A stretch of 59,971 nt of DNA from Actinobacteria bacterium UBA2286 (GCA_002345925.1 DDWM01000049.1:118901-178871), one strand, 5' to 3'; positions 33,639-43,166 are shown, counted from the stretch's first letter. The notes: generated from the sequence alone by a model not told the origin. Program-made: numbers and translations.

Positions 33639-34943
33639 GTGTTCCAGCCTGATTTCGAGGCCATGCCTCGTACTGACATCGAAGTGCTTCAACTGGAGCG
33701 CCTCATGAAGACGCTTTCGCGTGTGTACGATCGCGTACCGACGTACCGTGCGAAATTCGATGAGGCCGGTGTGCACCCCGACGGGATTCGCTCTTTGGCG
33801 GATCTTGCCAACGTGCCGTTCACCGTCAAAGACGACCTGCGGGCTGCGTACCCCTATGGGATGTTCGCCGCGCCTATGCGTGAGATCGTGCGCGTGCACT
33901 CATCATCAGGCACAACCGGGCAGGTCACTGTTGTGGGCTACACCAAGGGAGATATCTCCCGTTGGGGTGATTTGATGGCCCGCACGCTCGCCTCGGCAGG
34001 CGCGACCGCTGACGACATCGTGCAGATCAGCTACGGCTACGGGCTGTTCACCGGCGGGCTCGGCGTGCATTACGGTTCCGAGCGGCTTGGCGCAGCGACC
34101 ATTCCGATCTCAGGCGGCAACACCAAGCGCCAGGTTCAGGTCATGAAGGACTTCGGAGTCACAGTGCTTGCGGCGACGCCGTCATACGCGCTTCTTCTCG
34201 CGGAAACTGCGCTTGAAATGGGCGTCGATCTTCGGGACCTTCCGCTCAAGGCCGGCGTCTTTGGTGCCGAGCCGTGGAGCGAGAACATGCGAAAGCAGCT
34301 GGAGGAAGCTCTCGGCATCCTGGCCATCGACATATACGGGCTGTCCGAGGTCCTTGGGCCCGGCGTTGCGGCAGAGTGCGAGTGCAAGAACGGACTGCAC
34401 GTCAACGAGGATCACTTCATCATCGAGATCATCGATCCCGAGACCCTGAAGCCTTTGCCCGACGGCGAGATGGGCGAGGTCGTCTTCACTACAATCACCA
34501 AAGAGGGTATTCCGGTCATCCGGTACCGCACGCGAGACATTTCCAGGATCATTCCCGGCCCGTGTTCTTGTGGCCGTACCTTCCGGCGCATGCAGCGCGT
34601 GAGTGGTCGAACGGACGATATGCTCATCATCCGTGGGGTGAACGTCTTCCCAAGCCAGATCGAGCAAGTCCTGACCGGCATACCCGGGGTCGCACCGCAC
34701 TACCAGGTCGTGCTCACCAAACGCGGAACGCTCGACCATGTGGAAGTCCACGTGGAGGTCGGAGCGGACTTCGCCTTCGATGAGATCAAGCAGCTTGAGA
34801 AGCTGCAGCGTCGCGTTGGCGCTGAGATAGCGTCTGCCCTCGCGATTTCAATCGAGGTCAAGCTCGTGGAGCCGAAGTCGATCCAGCGCAGTGAGGGCAA
34901 GGCCAAGCGCGTCTTGGACCTTCGTGCCGAGGGGAGTGTCTGA
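33639..34943 (+). CDS. paaK: Phenylacetate-CoA ligase (PaaK type)
   Basis: A 434-aa AMP-forming acyl-CoA ligase that activates aryl acetates (phenylacetate, indoleacetate) or, in fermentation, may work towards acid plus ATP. GTG 33639 follows GGGGGAGG. Seen: PYGMFAAPMREIVRVHSSSG, TGQ phosphate-binding loop, YGYGLFTGGLG, DIYGLSE, YRTRDI and RTDDMLIIRGVNVFPSQIE. Paired with a downstream ACT protein (3 nt gap); a paralogue lies at 56417. Substrate is inferred from family only. Confidence 0.92.
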   Translation: MFQPDFEAMPRTDIEVLQLERLMKTLSRVYDRVPTYRAKFDEAGVHPDGIRSLADLANVPFTVKDDLRAAYPYGMFAAPMREIVRVHSSSGTTGQVTVVGYTKGDISRWGDLMARTLASAGATADDIVQISYGYGLFTGGLGVHYGSERLGAATIPISGGNTKRQVQVMKDFGVTVLAATPSYALLLAETALEMGVDLRDLPLKAGVFGAEPWSENMRKQLEEALGILAIDIYGLSEVLGPGVAAECECKNGLHVNEDHFIIEIIDPETLKPLPDGEMGEVVFTTITKEGIPVIRYRTRDISRIIPGPCSCGRTFRRMQRVSGRTDDMLIIRGVNVFPSQIEQVLTGIPGVAPHYQVVLTKRGTLDHVEVHVEVGADFAFDEIKQLEKLQRRVGAEIASALAISIEVKLVEPKSIQRSEGKAKRVLDLRAEGSV

Positions 34944-34946
34944 TTC

Positions 34947-35378
34947 ATGATTCAGCAGATATCCGTATTCCTGGAGAACAAGAGCGGTCGTCTGGCCGAG
35001 CTTACACGCGCTTTGGGCGATGCAAACGTCAACATGCGCGCATTGATGGTTGCCGATACAGCTGAGTTTGGAGTCGTCAGGGTCATTTGCGATGCACCGC
35101 GCAGCGCATTGGGTGTCCTTGAGGCTGCGGGTTTTGGAGCGTCGATCACGGATGTCATCGCGGTCGAAGTACCGAATCGCCCAGGTGGACTCGCCGACGT
35201 CCTCGAGACGCTCGATTCAGCGGGCATGAACGTGGAGTATGCGTACTGCTTCGTTGAGCCGATGGGGGATGCCGCAGTTGATATCTTCCGCGTGGATGAC
35301 CCACTGGCAGCCGAGGCCGCGCTCTCAGGCGCAGGTTTCGTTGTGGTTGAGCCGGGTGCGCTCTACTCAGCAGACTGA
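34947..35378 (+). CDS. Tandem ACT-domain protein
   Basis: A 143-aa protein with two ACT modules: QQISVFLENKSGRLAELTRA and GDANVNMRALM, then IAVEVPNRPGGLADVLETLD and SAGMNVEYAY. ACT domains bind amino acids. Such stand-alone ACT proteins are usual neighbours of PaaK in anaerobes and probably sense aromatic or branched amino acids for the ligase/IOR pathway (inference). Paralogous to 51377-51802. Its 3' end overlaps the converging GGDEF-like gene by 16 bp. Confidence 0.88.
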   Translation: MIQQISVFLENKSGRLAELTRALGDANVNMRALMVADTAEFGVVRVICDAPRSALGVLEAAGFGASITDVIAVEVPNRPGGLADVLETLDSAGMNVEYAYCFVEPMGDAAVDIFRVDDPLAAEAALSGAGFVVVEPGALYSAD

Positions 35379-36208
35379 GCCGCCGGTTCGGTATCTGGGC
35401 TGCACACATCCTCGACGCGTGATTCCGGATCGGGGTCAAGCGAGCGTGCCAGATCGCAGATCGCAGCCGAGTCGCCGGGGCAACCTAGAGGCGTCACGCT
35501 CACCGATTCATCCTTGGCGCCAACGAGATCCCTGACAGCTGTCCGAATGCGGTCGCTTGCTATCTCGGCACCATGCTTGGGAGTGTGCGGCAGCATGATC
35601 AAGAAGCGTCCGTCCCCCAGGTATCCGACGTCATCAACGAGGCGGACGTCGTGACGGATGTGAGATGCCACACTGCGAAGCAGCGTACGCTGTCGCGAGG
35701 GTCGTAGATCGGCAAGCAGTCCCGGCGCCAGGCTGAGGATAGCAATCGCGAATGGCGTCTCGTACCGCTGGAATTGACCGAGGCCGCTCTTGAGCGTCTG
35801 GGCGCAGTATGCGCGGTTATAGACGAGCGTATATTCGTCTAGCATCAAGTTCCCGTCGAGACGCGCGAACAGATACTTGATCCTGCCGAAGAACTCGCCT
35901 CCAACGATACCGACGAGTGCGTACACGACCGCGCGCGTCGTGATCATGACGATCAAGGTAGAGTTCGGCCCCAGCTGACTCAGCAGTGGTATGCGCATTA
36001 CCACGTAGGCCAGAATCGCCGCGAATGCCGCAATCGAGCCGCCGTCGCGACCCCAATGCACGGCGCAGGCCAGCACGACTATGATCAGGAGCTGTGCGAC
36101 GATCTCCTGCCAGGCAACCGTCATAGAGCTTGACCCGAGGGCCACGCTTCCGATAACAACAAGCGCACCCAGGGTGGTCATGAGCAGTTCGAATCGCGAG
36201 TACTTCAA
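35363..36208 (-). CDS. Membrane protein with degenerate GGDEF domain
   Basis: A 281-aa protein. About four to five N-terminal transmembrane helices (FELLMTTLGALVVIGSVAL, IVAQLLIIVVLACAV and others) are followed by a GGDEF-fold domain (DEYTLVYNRAYCAQTL at its start). The active-site loop reads YLGDGRFLIMLP instead of RxGGDEFxxLLP, so diguanylate cyclase activity is not expected; it may be a c-di-GMP or GTP sensor. It follows the pilin-like gene by 43 bp in the same direction. The tail is low complexity (Asp/Pro/Glu). Confidence 0.75.
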   Translation of the reverse strand: MKYSRFELLMTTLGALVVIGSVALGSSSMTVAWQEIVAQLLIIVVLACAVHWGRDGGSIAAFAAILAYVVMRIPLLSQLGPNSTLIVMITTRAVVYALVGIVGGEFFGRIKYLFARLDGNLMLDEYTLVYNRAYCAQTLKSGLGQFQRYETPFAIAILSLAPGLLADLRPSRQRTLLRSVASHIRHDVRLVDDVGYLGDGRFLIMLPHTPKHGAEIASDRIRTAVRDLVGAKDESVSVTPLGCPGDSAAICDLARSLDPDPESRVEDVCSPDTEPAAQSAE

Positions 36209-36251
36209 CGTCAGGTCCTCCTTGGACTGAACATTGCGAGCGCGGCTGAGT

Positions 36252-36608
36252 CTAGTTATTGAACGGGTGGTTGGGACATGTGATCAATCCGTGGACCGAG
36301 TCGAACGTTAGCGGCGACTTGTCGAGTGGGCACACGCTGATGAAATCCCACGTGTTGGCGTAACCCTGGAGGAAATCCAGATTAGTCGCGGTGGGGAACT
36401 CACCCATCTCGGCACTGTATACGTTCAGGGCACTGTAGAGAGTGCGCTGGTTGGCCAGGCATGCGGCCTCTGCGGCGCGAGCGGTGATGGATCTGTATGA
36501 GGCGATTGCAGTAAGAGCGAGAATCCCGATGATAAGAACTACGACCATGAGTTCAGCCAGCGTGAACCCATCTTCTTGCGCTTGTGCTGTGGTGCGGAAC
36601 TTCTTCAC
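36252..36608 (-). CDS. Type IV pilin-like / pseudopilin protein
   Basis: A 118-aa protein with a class III signal: prepilin peptidase site G14/F15 (EDG-FTLAELMVVVLIIGILA), Glu5 of the mature protein conserved, and a hydrophobic N-terminal helix. The short globular domain has two to three cysteines (ISVCPLDKSP, LITCPNHPF) that could form a disulfide loop. Start GTG 36608 behind a G-run. No secretion or pilus assembly genes are nearby, so it is an orphan pilin or competence-type pseudopilin. Confidence 0.85.
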   Translation of the reverse strand: MKKFRTTAQAQEDGFTLAELMVVVLIIGILALTAIASYRSITARAAEAACLANQRTLYSALNVYSAEMGEFPTATNLDFLQGYANTWDFISVCPLDKSPLTFDSVHGLITCPNHPFNN

Positions 36609-36779
36609 TATGCCCCCCCGGCAGAACGAGGCTCCGATTGCGTCCGTCTGAGTATAGATGAAACAGGTTGTACCGTCAGTTCATCGGCATACAATGCGCG
36701 GGTGATGAGCGCGTAGGCAGTCGAGCCGCGAAACCGATACAATGTGTCACTGTTGTCCCGCTCGATCACGGAGAAGCCA

Positions 36780-38030
36780 ATGCACGTTCGCAGCGCGTCC
36801 GCATGCCGCCGCCTTGTCGGTGTAGCTGCGCTGCTGGTGGTCGTGCTGCTTGTTCCGCTTGATGCCACCGCCGAGGTGCGTGGCTCCGATCTTCTCGGCG
36901 AACGAGCGGTTTCCACCTCCGTTGAGCTTGAGTCGTTGGCTCCGGATGTCACCATGCCTTCAGGTGTGCTTGAGACCTCTGACGGGCAGGTTCTGTGGGC
37001 GCGTGATGGCGATGCCGAGCGCGCAATGGCGAGCACAACCAAGATCATGACGGCGATCGTTGTCCTCGATACTGTTTCCGATCTATCAGAGGTCGTTTCT
37101 GTGCCCACGGTGGCTGCCCGCGTTGGTGAGTCAGGCGTCGGGCTTAAGGCCGGGCAGCAGCTCACAGTGCGTAAGCTGCTGGAGGCAATGCTTGTCCACT
37201 CCGGCAATGACGCGGCGACCACGCTTGCGGTTCACGTAGGCGGCTCCGTTGACGGCTTCGTGAAGCTGATGAACGAAAAGGCGGAGAGTCTGAGCCTCAG
37301 CCAGAGCCAGTTCGCGAATCCGCACGGCCTTGACGAGCCCGGTCACCATACGTCGGCGGTTGATCTGGCGACTATGGCTCAGTACGCGATGAACAATCCC
37401 GAGTTCCGCGAAATCGTTGGCATGCGGACTGTGAGCGTGCCTGTGGCCGGTGGCACAAGCCGCTATGACGCTAGCAATCTGCTCATCGGTAAGTACGAAG
37501 GCGCCACGGGTGTGAAGACAGGGTGGACCAACGACGCGGGCTACTGTCTGGTCGCATCAGCCGAACGCGACGGCGTCGAGCTGTTCGCGGTGATCCTCGG
37601 CACTAAGTCCGAAGACGCACGATTCGTACAGGCGAAGAAGCTGCTCGACTGGGGATTTGAACATTACGGAGTGCAGCAGGTCACGAGTGCCGAGGAGACC
37701 GCATCGATCGTTGCTGTCACCGACTACCTCGACCAGAGCGTCGCCGCGATCGTTGCCGAGTCCGCTTCCGTGCCCGTGTACGACGTTCTTGGTGACATCA
37801 CGGTGAATGCGGATGTCGTGACGGAGATTCAGGCGCCCGTCGTCAAAGGTCAGCGGCTTGGAACGCTTTCAGTGCAACAAGGTGGACGCCTCATTGCGCA
37901 GGTGCCTATCATCTCAGCAGCTGACGTACCCGTGCCCGACGGTTGGGCCCGGTTCAAGATCGCAGTAACGCGCCTGTGGCGCAAGGCATTCGGCGGACAG
38001 CTACAAGCCGCCCCAGTCACAGTGATGTGA
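36780..38030 (+). CDS. dacA: D-alanyl-D-alanine carboxypeptidase (PBP5/DacA family)
   Basis: A 416-aa exported penicillin-binding protein that trims the terminal D-Ala of peptidoglycan stem peptides. ATG 36780 has GGAGA upstream. Signal peptide (RRLVGVAALLVVVLLVPLDA then TAE). The S11 triad is complete: Ser85-x-x-Lys88 (ASTTK), Ser141-Gly142-Asn143 (HSGN), Lys246-Thr-Gly248 (VKTGWT). The C-terminal part is a beta-domain (PVYDVLGDITVN, VVKGQRLGTLSV) with a short basic amphipathic end (WARFKIAVTRLWRKAFGG) that may anchor it to the membrane. The gcv operon starts 20 bp later. Confidence 0.94.
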   Translation: MHVRSASACRRLVGVAALLVVVLLVPLDATAEVRGSDLLGERAVSTSVELESLAPDVTMPSGVLETSDGQVLWARDGDAERAMASTTKIMTAIVVLDTVSDLSEVVSVPTVAARVGESGVGLKAGQQLTVRKLLEAMLVHSGNDAATTLAVHVGGSVDGFVKLMNEKAESLSLSQSQFANPHGLDEPGHHTSAVDLATMAQYAMNNPEFREIVGMRTVSVPVAGGTSRYDASNLLIGKYEGATGVKTGWTNDAGYCLVASAERDGVELFAVILGTKSEDARFVQAKKLLDWGFEHYGVQQVTSAEETASIVAVTDYLDQSVAAIVAESASVPVYDVLGDITVNADVVTEIQAPVVKGQRLGTLSVQQGGRLIAQVPIISAADVPVPDGWARFKIAVTRLWRKAFGGQLQAAPVTVM

Positions 38031-38050
38031 TTGGAAGAGAAGGGACCATC

Positions 38051-39157
38051 ATGACCGAGGACTTGCTAAGCACACCCCTATATCAGGAGCATCTGGCGCT
38101 CGGCGCGCGCATCGTGCCTTTCGCCGGTTGGGAGATGCCCGTGCAGTACGCCGGCATCATCGAGGAGCACAAGGCCGTTAGGTCCTCGGTGGGAATCTTT
38201 GATGTCTGCCATATGGCCGAGTTTCGCTTCTTCGGCTTTGATGCTTTTGAGGCGCTACAGAAGATCATCACCAACGATCTTGGGAAAATAGCCGAGATCG
38301 GCAGCGCTCTTTACACCGTCATGTGCGATGAGGACGGCGGAATCATAGATGACCTCATCGTCTACCACACCGGCGACATCGAGTACCTCGTCATCGCGAA
38401 TGCCGCGAACCGCCAGACCGACTGGGACTGGATAACCTCGCACCTACCCGAGAGCGTCGAGTCCGTTGATGAATCGGATCGCACAGGTTTGATTGCGGTC
38501 CAGGGTCCACGGGCACTAGAAGTGATCGCCAGCCTTGCGGGTGACGACTTTGAGCCGCCGGCTCGATTCCACATCGCCGAAGCGACTCTGGCAGACGTTC
38601 CAGTACTCATCGCTCGCACGGGCTACACCGGAGAAGACGGGGTCGAGATCCTCTGTCACACCGACCGCGCAGTGGCTATCTGGCGCGTTCTGCTTTCATT
38701 CGCCGAGGTAACGCCGTGCGGTCTCGGTGCGCGAGACACCTTGCGACTTGAGATGGGCTACCCGTTGTACGGCAGCGACATGGACCGTGGAGTGGATCCG
38801 ATCTCGGCCGGGTTGGGCTGGGTTGTCCCGAAGGCGAAGACCGACTTCATAGGCGCCGAGGCCATCGCTCGCATCCGCGAAGCGGGACCCAAGCGCAAGC
38901 TCGTAGGTCTCGAAGTCAGTGAAGGAGTGCCGAGGCACGGCTATTCCGTGTTGCACGACGGCACCGAGGTGGGTAAGGTGGCAAGCGGCACGTACTCTCC
39001 GACGCTTGAGCACGGAATAGCGACGGCGTATGTACCCGCAGAGCTTTCTGCACCAGGCACGGAGCTCGTGATCGCGATTCGGCGCAAGCAAGTCGCGGCT
39101 ACGGTCGTCCGGCCACCGTTCGTCAAGCAGACGTCATTGTCTGTACGCCCGTCGTAG
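38051..39157 (+). CDS. gcvT: Glycine cleavage system T protein (aminomethyltransferase)
   Basis: A 368-aa tetrahydrofolate-dependent enzyme that releases ammonia and forms methylene-THF from the aminomethyl-lipoyl H protein. Seen: PFAGWEMPVQY, VGIFDVCHMAEF, DDLIVY, GLIAVQGPRA, RTGYTGEDGVEI, PCGLGARDTLRLEMG. The ATG at 38051 follows AAGGGA; a longer reading into dacA is not supported. First gene of gcvT-gcvH-gcvPA-gcvPB-lplA. The 20-bp gap to dacA leaves no room for a glycine riboswitch. Confidence 0.96.
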   Translation: MTEDLLSTPLYQEHLALGARIVPFAGWEMPVQYAGIIEEHKAVRSSVGIFDVCHMAEFRFFGFDAFEALQKIITNDLGKIAEIGSALYTVMCDEDGGIIDDLIVYHTGDIEYLVIANAANRQTDWDWITSHLPESVESVDESDRTGLIAVQGPRALEVIASLAGDDFEPPARFHIAEATLADVPVLIARTGYTGEDGVEILCHTDRAVAIWRVLLSFAEVTPCGLGARDTLRLEMGYPLYGSDMDRGVDPISAGLGWVVPKAKTDFIGAEAIARIREAGPKRKLVGLEVSEGVPRHGYSVLHDGTEVGKVASGTYSPTLEHGIATAYVPAELSAPGTELVIAIRRKQVAATVVRPPFVKQTSLSVRPS

Positions 39158-39182
39158 TCAAACATCCGAGAGGAGCGTTCCC

Positions 39183-39566
39183 GTGTATCCGAAGGAACTC
39201 AAGTACGACAAAGAGCACGAGTGGATCAAAGTCGCCGATGATGTCGCCGTTATCGGTATCAGCGATTTCGCGCAGGACCAGCTTGGCGAGGTCGTGTACG
39301 TGGACCTGCCTGCTGTTGGCGACGAGATCGTGGCCGGCGAGAACTTCGGCGAGATCGAGTCAGTGAAGTCGGTCTCCGAGCTCATCTCCCCGGTCTCCGG
39401 CGAGGTCATCGAAGTCAACGACGCCCTCAGCGACACGCCTGAGACCGTCAATGAGGATCCGTACGGTGACGGCTGGATGATCAAGATCAAGATGGGCGAT
39501 CCCGCGCAGGTCGATGACCTCATGTCTGCGGACGAGTACGAAGCGTTCGTCGTCGAGGAAGCCTAG
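39183..39566 (+). CDS. gcvH: Glycine cleavage system H protein
   Basis: A 127-aa lipoyl carrier that shuttles the aminomethyl group between P, T and L proteins. The lipoylated lysine is Lys62 in ESVKSVSEL; EHEWIKV, GISDFAQDQLGEVVYVDLP and NEDPYGDGWMIKI are family signatures. Starts at GTG 39183 behind GAGAGGAG. gcvPA follows after 4 nt. Confidence 0.97.
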   Translation: MYPKELKYDKEHEWIKVADDVAVIGISDFAQDQLGEVVYVDLPAVGDEIVAGENFGEIESVKSVSELISPVSGEVIEVNDALSDTPETVNEDPYGDGWMIKIKMGDPAQVDDLMSADEYEAFVVEEA

Positions 39567-39570
39567 GGGC

Positions 39571-40899
39571 ATGCGCTTCATTCCTGTCTCCTGCGAGCAG
39601 CGCGAAACAATGCTGCGCGTCGTTGGTGCGAGCACCGTCGACGACCTTTTCAAAGTCATACCTGAAGATGTCAGGCTGTCTCGCCCGCTCGCGCTACCGC
39701 GCGGGATGAGCGAGATCGAGCTTGCCGATGAGCTCGAGCAGCTGGCCGCGTCGAACACGGCCGGTCTGGTTTCGTTCCTCGGCGGTGGGTGCTATGACCA
39801 CTACATCCCTGCGATCGTGGATTCGGTAGTGAGCAAGCCGGAGTTCTTCACGGCCTATACGCCCTACCAGCCTGAGATCAGCCAGGGGACTCTGCAGGCC
39901 ATCTACGAGTATCAGTCGATGGTCTGCGCACTCACCGGCATGGATGTCGCGAATGCGTCGATGTACGACGGTGCCACGGCGTTTGTTGAAGCCGCGCTCA
40001 TGGCCGCCCGCGTCACAAGGCGAGACAAGGTCGTCGTGAGCGCCGCGGTTCACCCCGAGTGGCGCGAGGTTCTCACAACATATGCCGAGTCAGGCATGAT
40101 CGAGGTTGTGACATGTCCTGCAGTAGGTGGTCTGACAGACCTGGTGGCACTTGAAGCGCTCGCGGCGGACGCCGCAGCGGTACTGGTGACATCCCCGGCG
40201 TTTCTCGGCGGGCTTGAGGACGTCTCGGCAATCGCAGGACTTGCACACGCAGCTGGAGCGCTTCTTGTGGTCGGTGCCAACCCGATTCTTCTTGGCGTGA
40301 TGGAGGCTCCTGGAAATCTTGGAGCCGACATCGTCGTGGGGGAGGGCCAGCCGCTGGGAAGCTCGATGTCGTTTGGGGGTCCGGGGCTGGGGCTCTTTGC
40401 CTGCCGTCAGCAGTTCATCAGGCAGATGCCCGGTCGTATCGCGGGACGTACCACCGATGTGGACGGACGCCCCGGTTTCGTGCTCACGATGCAGACTCGC
40501 GAACAGCACATCAGGCGCGAGAAGGCGACATCCAACATCTGCTCCAATCACGCGCTGAATGCGCTGGCCGCCGGCGTGTATCTTGCGTCAGTGGGCACTG
40601 CAGGGTTGGCTGGAATCGCGCGCGCATGTGTAGCGAAGGCTCACTACCTGCATGATGCGCTCATCAAGACTGGGCGGTTCTCGGCCATTGCCGATGTCTC
40701 GTTCGGTAACGAGTTCGCGCTGCGTTTCAGCGGCGACGTGGCTGCTATGCAGCACACGCTGCTGGAGCGAGGTTACCTGGCCGGACTCGACTTGCATCGG
40801 TTCTCGGACGAGTACGACGGCGTCGTCTTGTTCGCTGTGACCGAGAAGCGTACACGCGCGCAGATGGACCGGTTCGTAGAGGAGGTGGCGTCGCTGTGA
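39571..40899 (+). CDS. gcvPA: Glycine dehydrogenase (decarboxylating) subunit 1
   Basis: A 442-aa N-terminal half of the split PLP-dependent P protein. ATG 39571 gives the normal N-terminus (FIPVSCEQRETML); an earlier in-frame start would overlap gcvH. Signatures: FLGGGCYDHYIPAIVDSV, FTAYTPYQPEISQGTLQ, NASMYDGATAFVEA, and a TREQHIRREKATSNICSN segment. Its last four bases overlap the gcvPB GTG. Two-subunit P protein is typical of Firmicutes, Actinomycetota and archaea. Confidence 0.96.
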   Translation: MRFIPVSCEQRETMLRVVGASTVDDLFKVIPEDVRLSRPLALPRGMSEIELADELEQLAASNTAGLVSFLGGGCYDHYIPAIVDSVVSKPEFFTAYTPYQPEISQGTLQAIYEYQSMVCALTGMDVANASMYDGATAFVEAALMAARVTRRDKVVVSAAVHPEWREVLTTYAESGMIEVVTCPAVGGLTDLVALEALAADAAAVLVTSPAFLGGLEDVSAIAGLAHAAGALLVVGANPILLGVMEAPGNLGADIVVGEGQPLGSSMSFGGPGLGLFACRQQFIRQMPGRIAGRTTDVDGRPGFVLTMQTREQHIRREKATSNICSNHALNALAAGVYLASVGTAGLAGIARACVAKAHYLHDALIKTGRFSAIADVSFGNEFALRFSGDVAAMQHTLLERGYLAGLDLHRFSDEYDGVVLFAVTEKRTRAQMDRFVEEVASL

Positions 40900-42374
40900 G
40901 CGAGCACATGAAGCGTGAAGCGGTCGTTCGCCCTCTCATTTTCGAGACCGGCTCGCCTGAGTCGCGTTGTGTCGAAGCGCCCGCGCTTGACGTGCCCGAT
41001 GTGGATCTTGACGCGGTTCTCGGCGGCAACGCTCGCGCTGTGGCGCCTCGGCTGCCACACGTGACCGAGGTAGAGATCGCGCGCCACTACGCGCATCTGG
41101 CCAGCGTCAACTTCGGCGTCGACAACGGGTTCTATCCGCTGGGCTCATGCACCATGAAGTACAACCCACGAATCAATGAGTGGGCGTGCCGCCTGCCCGG
41201 TTTCGCCGGTGCGCATCCGTATCAGCCAGCAGAGACGGTTCAGGGCGCGCTTGGTCTGATGCACGGCCTGCAGGAGTCGCTCGGCGAGATCAGCGGTCTT
41301 CCGGCCGTTACCCTACAACCCGCAGCAGGCGCCCATGGAGAACTCACGGCGCTCATGATGATCCGTGCGTACCACGTGGCCGCCGGCGACGCCCGCAAGC
41401 GCGTCATCATTCCCGATGCAGGTCACGGCACCAACCCGGCCACAGCCGCTATGTGCGGCTACACGGTCACACAGGTGCCGAGCGACGACCGCGGGGGTGT
41501 TGATCTTGCCGCCCTTGAGGCCGCGCTCGACACCGATGTAGCCGCCATCATGCTCACGAACCCGAACACGCTTGGTCTCTTCGACGAGAACATCGCCGAG
41601 ATCACCCGTATGGTCCATGAGGTGGGCGCGCTTGCGTTCTGTGACGGCGCGAACCTGAATGCGATTCTCGGCAAGGCGCGTCCCGGCGACATGGGCTTTG
41701 ACGCGATGCACATCAACTTGCACAAGACGTTCTCCACGCCTCACGGCGGCGGCGGACCCGGCTCCGGCCCGGTTTGCGTGGCCGAGAAGCTCGCTGAGTT
41801 CTTGCCCGGACCGATCGTCGCGAAAGACGCAGATGGTTGCTTCACGCTGGCGACTCCCGCTCGTTCGATTGGTCGCGTCAAGGCGTTCCTCGGCAACTTC
41901 GGCGTCTTGGTGCGTGCGTATGCGTACGTTCGAGCACTCGGTGCTGAGGGCATCACTGAAGTGGCCGAGCAGGCTGTTCTCTCGGCAAACTATCTCAAGG
42001 AGCGGCTCAAGGGCGCGTTCGATATCGCCTACGACCGCACGTGCATGCACGAGTTCGTGATCTCCGGAGAGCGCCAGCGCAAGCAGCACGGTGTGCGCAC
42101 TCTCGATATGGCGAAGCGTCTGCTTGATCACGGCGTGCATCCGCCCACCGTTTACTTCCCGCTCATCGTGCACGAAGCGATGATGATCGAACCCACAGAG
42201 ACCGAAAGCCTCGAGGTGCTCGACAGCTTCGTCGATGCGATGCTGTTGATCGCGCGCGAGGTTGAAGAGGATCCCGAGATGTTGCATGAGGCGCCTTATA
42301 CGACGCCCGTGCGCAGGCTCGATGAGGCTGCCGCAGTCAAGCAGCCTGATCTTGCATGGAAGCCCGCGGAGTAG
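40896..42374 (+). CDS. gcvPB: Glycine dehydrogenase (decarboxylating) subunit 2
   Basis: A 492-aa C-terminal half of the P protein, carrying the PLP site. The Schiff-base Lys is Lys277 in INLHKTFSTPHGGGGPGSGP. Also FYPLGSCTMKYNP, GAHGELTALM, GHGTNPATAAMCGY and TNPNTLGLFD. GTG 40896 overlaps gcvPA (GTGA), so the subunits are coupled. No lipoamide dehydrogenase (gcvL) gene is present; it must be elsewhere. Confidence 0.97.
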   Translation: MSEHMKREAVVRPLIFETGSPESRCVEAPALDVPDVDLDAVLGGNARAVAPRLPHVTEVEIARHYAHLASVNFGVDNGFYPLGSCTMKYNPRINEWACRLPGFAGAHPYQPAETVQGALGLMHGLQESLGEISGLPAVTLQPAAGAHGELTALMMIRAYHVAAGDARKRVIIPDAGHGTNPATAAMCGYTVTQVPSDDRGGVDLAALEAALDTDVAAIMLTNPNTLGLFDENIAEITRMVHEVGALAFCDGANLNAILGKARPGDMGFDAMHINLHKTFSTPHGGGGPGSGPVCVAEKLAEFLPGPIVAKDADGCFTLATPARSIGRVKAFLGNFGVLVRAYAYVRALGAEGITEVAEQAVLSANYLKERLKGAFDIAYDRTCMHEFVISGERQRKQHGVRTLDMAKRLLDHGVHPPTVYFPLIVHEAMMIEPTETESLEVLDSFVDAMLLIAREVEEDPEMLHEAPYTTPVRRLDEAAAVKQPDLAWKPAE

Positions 42375-42395
42375 CGCCAGGAGACTCGAACTCGC

Positions 42396-43166
42396 GTGCA
42401 GACATGGAGACTGATACAGGACGGCCCGCAAGACGGCGCATGGAACATGGCCGTCGACCGGGCCGTCCTTGCTGCTCGGGCAGCAGGGGAGGCGCCCGCC
42501 ACGCTCAGGCTCTACAGCTGGCGTGTCCCCACGGTCACCCTCGGACGTTTTCAGTCTCTTGACGACGTGGACATGGCCTACTGCCGGGAGCGGGGATTCG
42601 ACGTCGTAAGACGCCCGACCGGGGGCCGGGGAGTGCTGCACGACGACGAGGTCACCTACTCTGTGGCCGCATCGCTCGAAGATGGTATGCCGAGGGGCGT
42701 TAGTGCGAGCTATCGCCTGCTATGCGGAGCTCTCGCGGAAGCGTACAGGCTGCTCGGTGTGCCGGCCATCCTGACAGGCAGGGCGCGAGGCGAGAAAGCT
42801 GCAGGCGCATGCTACTTGCATGCGACGCACGCGGACCTCTCTCTCGGAGCTGCGAAGCTCTCGGGTAGCGCTCAGGTCTGGGACCATCATGCGGTGCTCC
42901 AGCACGGGTCGTTCGTGCGCACGCGCGACGCTCTGGCGGAGTCTCAAGTCTTCCGGCTCGGTGAACTCGGTGGCAAACGGCTTCGTAGCGAGACAGCCAC
43001 GCTTGAGTCGGCGCCGGCTGGTCCACCGGCGGCGGCTGCGATCACCTCCGCCATCTGCGAGGCCTTTGAGACGTCGCTGCAAATCAAGCTACTGCCCGGC
43101 GTGCTGTCTGACACAGAAATCAGCGCGGCCGAGAACCTGCAGGAGAGCTTCAACCTGGCCGAGTGA
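42396..43166 (+). CDS. Lipoate-protein ligase / lipoyl (octanoyl) transferase, LplA/LipM family
   Basis: A 256-aa biotin/lipoate ligase-fold enzyme: GAWNMAVDRAVL, TVTLGRFQS, RRPTGGRGVLHDDEVTYSVA (acyl-binding glycines) and KLSGSAQVW with the catalytic lysine. Located at the end of the gcv operon, so its target is almost surely the H protein Lys62. The cysteine that marks LipM octanoyltransferases cannot be assigned with certainty: ACYLHATHADL contains a candidate. Ligase versus transferase is therefore open. Confidence 0.9.
   Translation: MQTWRLIQDGPQDGAWNMAVDRAVLAARAAGEAPATLRLYSWRVPTVTLGRFQSLDDVDMAYCRERGFDVVRRPTGGRGVLHDDEVTYSVAASLEDGMPRGVSASYRLLCGALAEAYRLLGVPAILTGRARGEKAAGACYLHATHADLSLGAAKLSGSAQVWDHHAVLQHGSFVRTRDALAESQVFRLGELGGKRLRSETATLESAPAGPPAAAAITSAICEAFETSLQIKLLPGVLSDTEISAAENLQESFNLAE

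Noticed and set aside
38031..38050. Glycine riboswitch before gcvT
   Set aside because: Only 20 bp separate dacA and gcvT; no room and no consensus.
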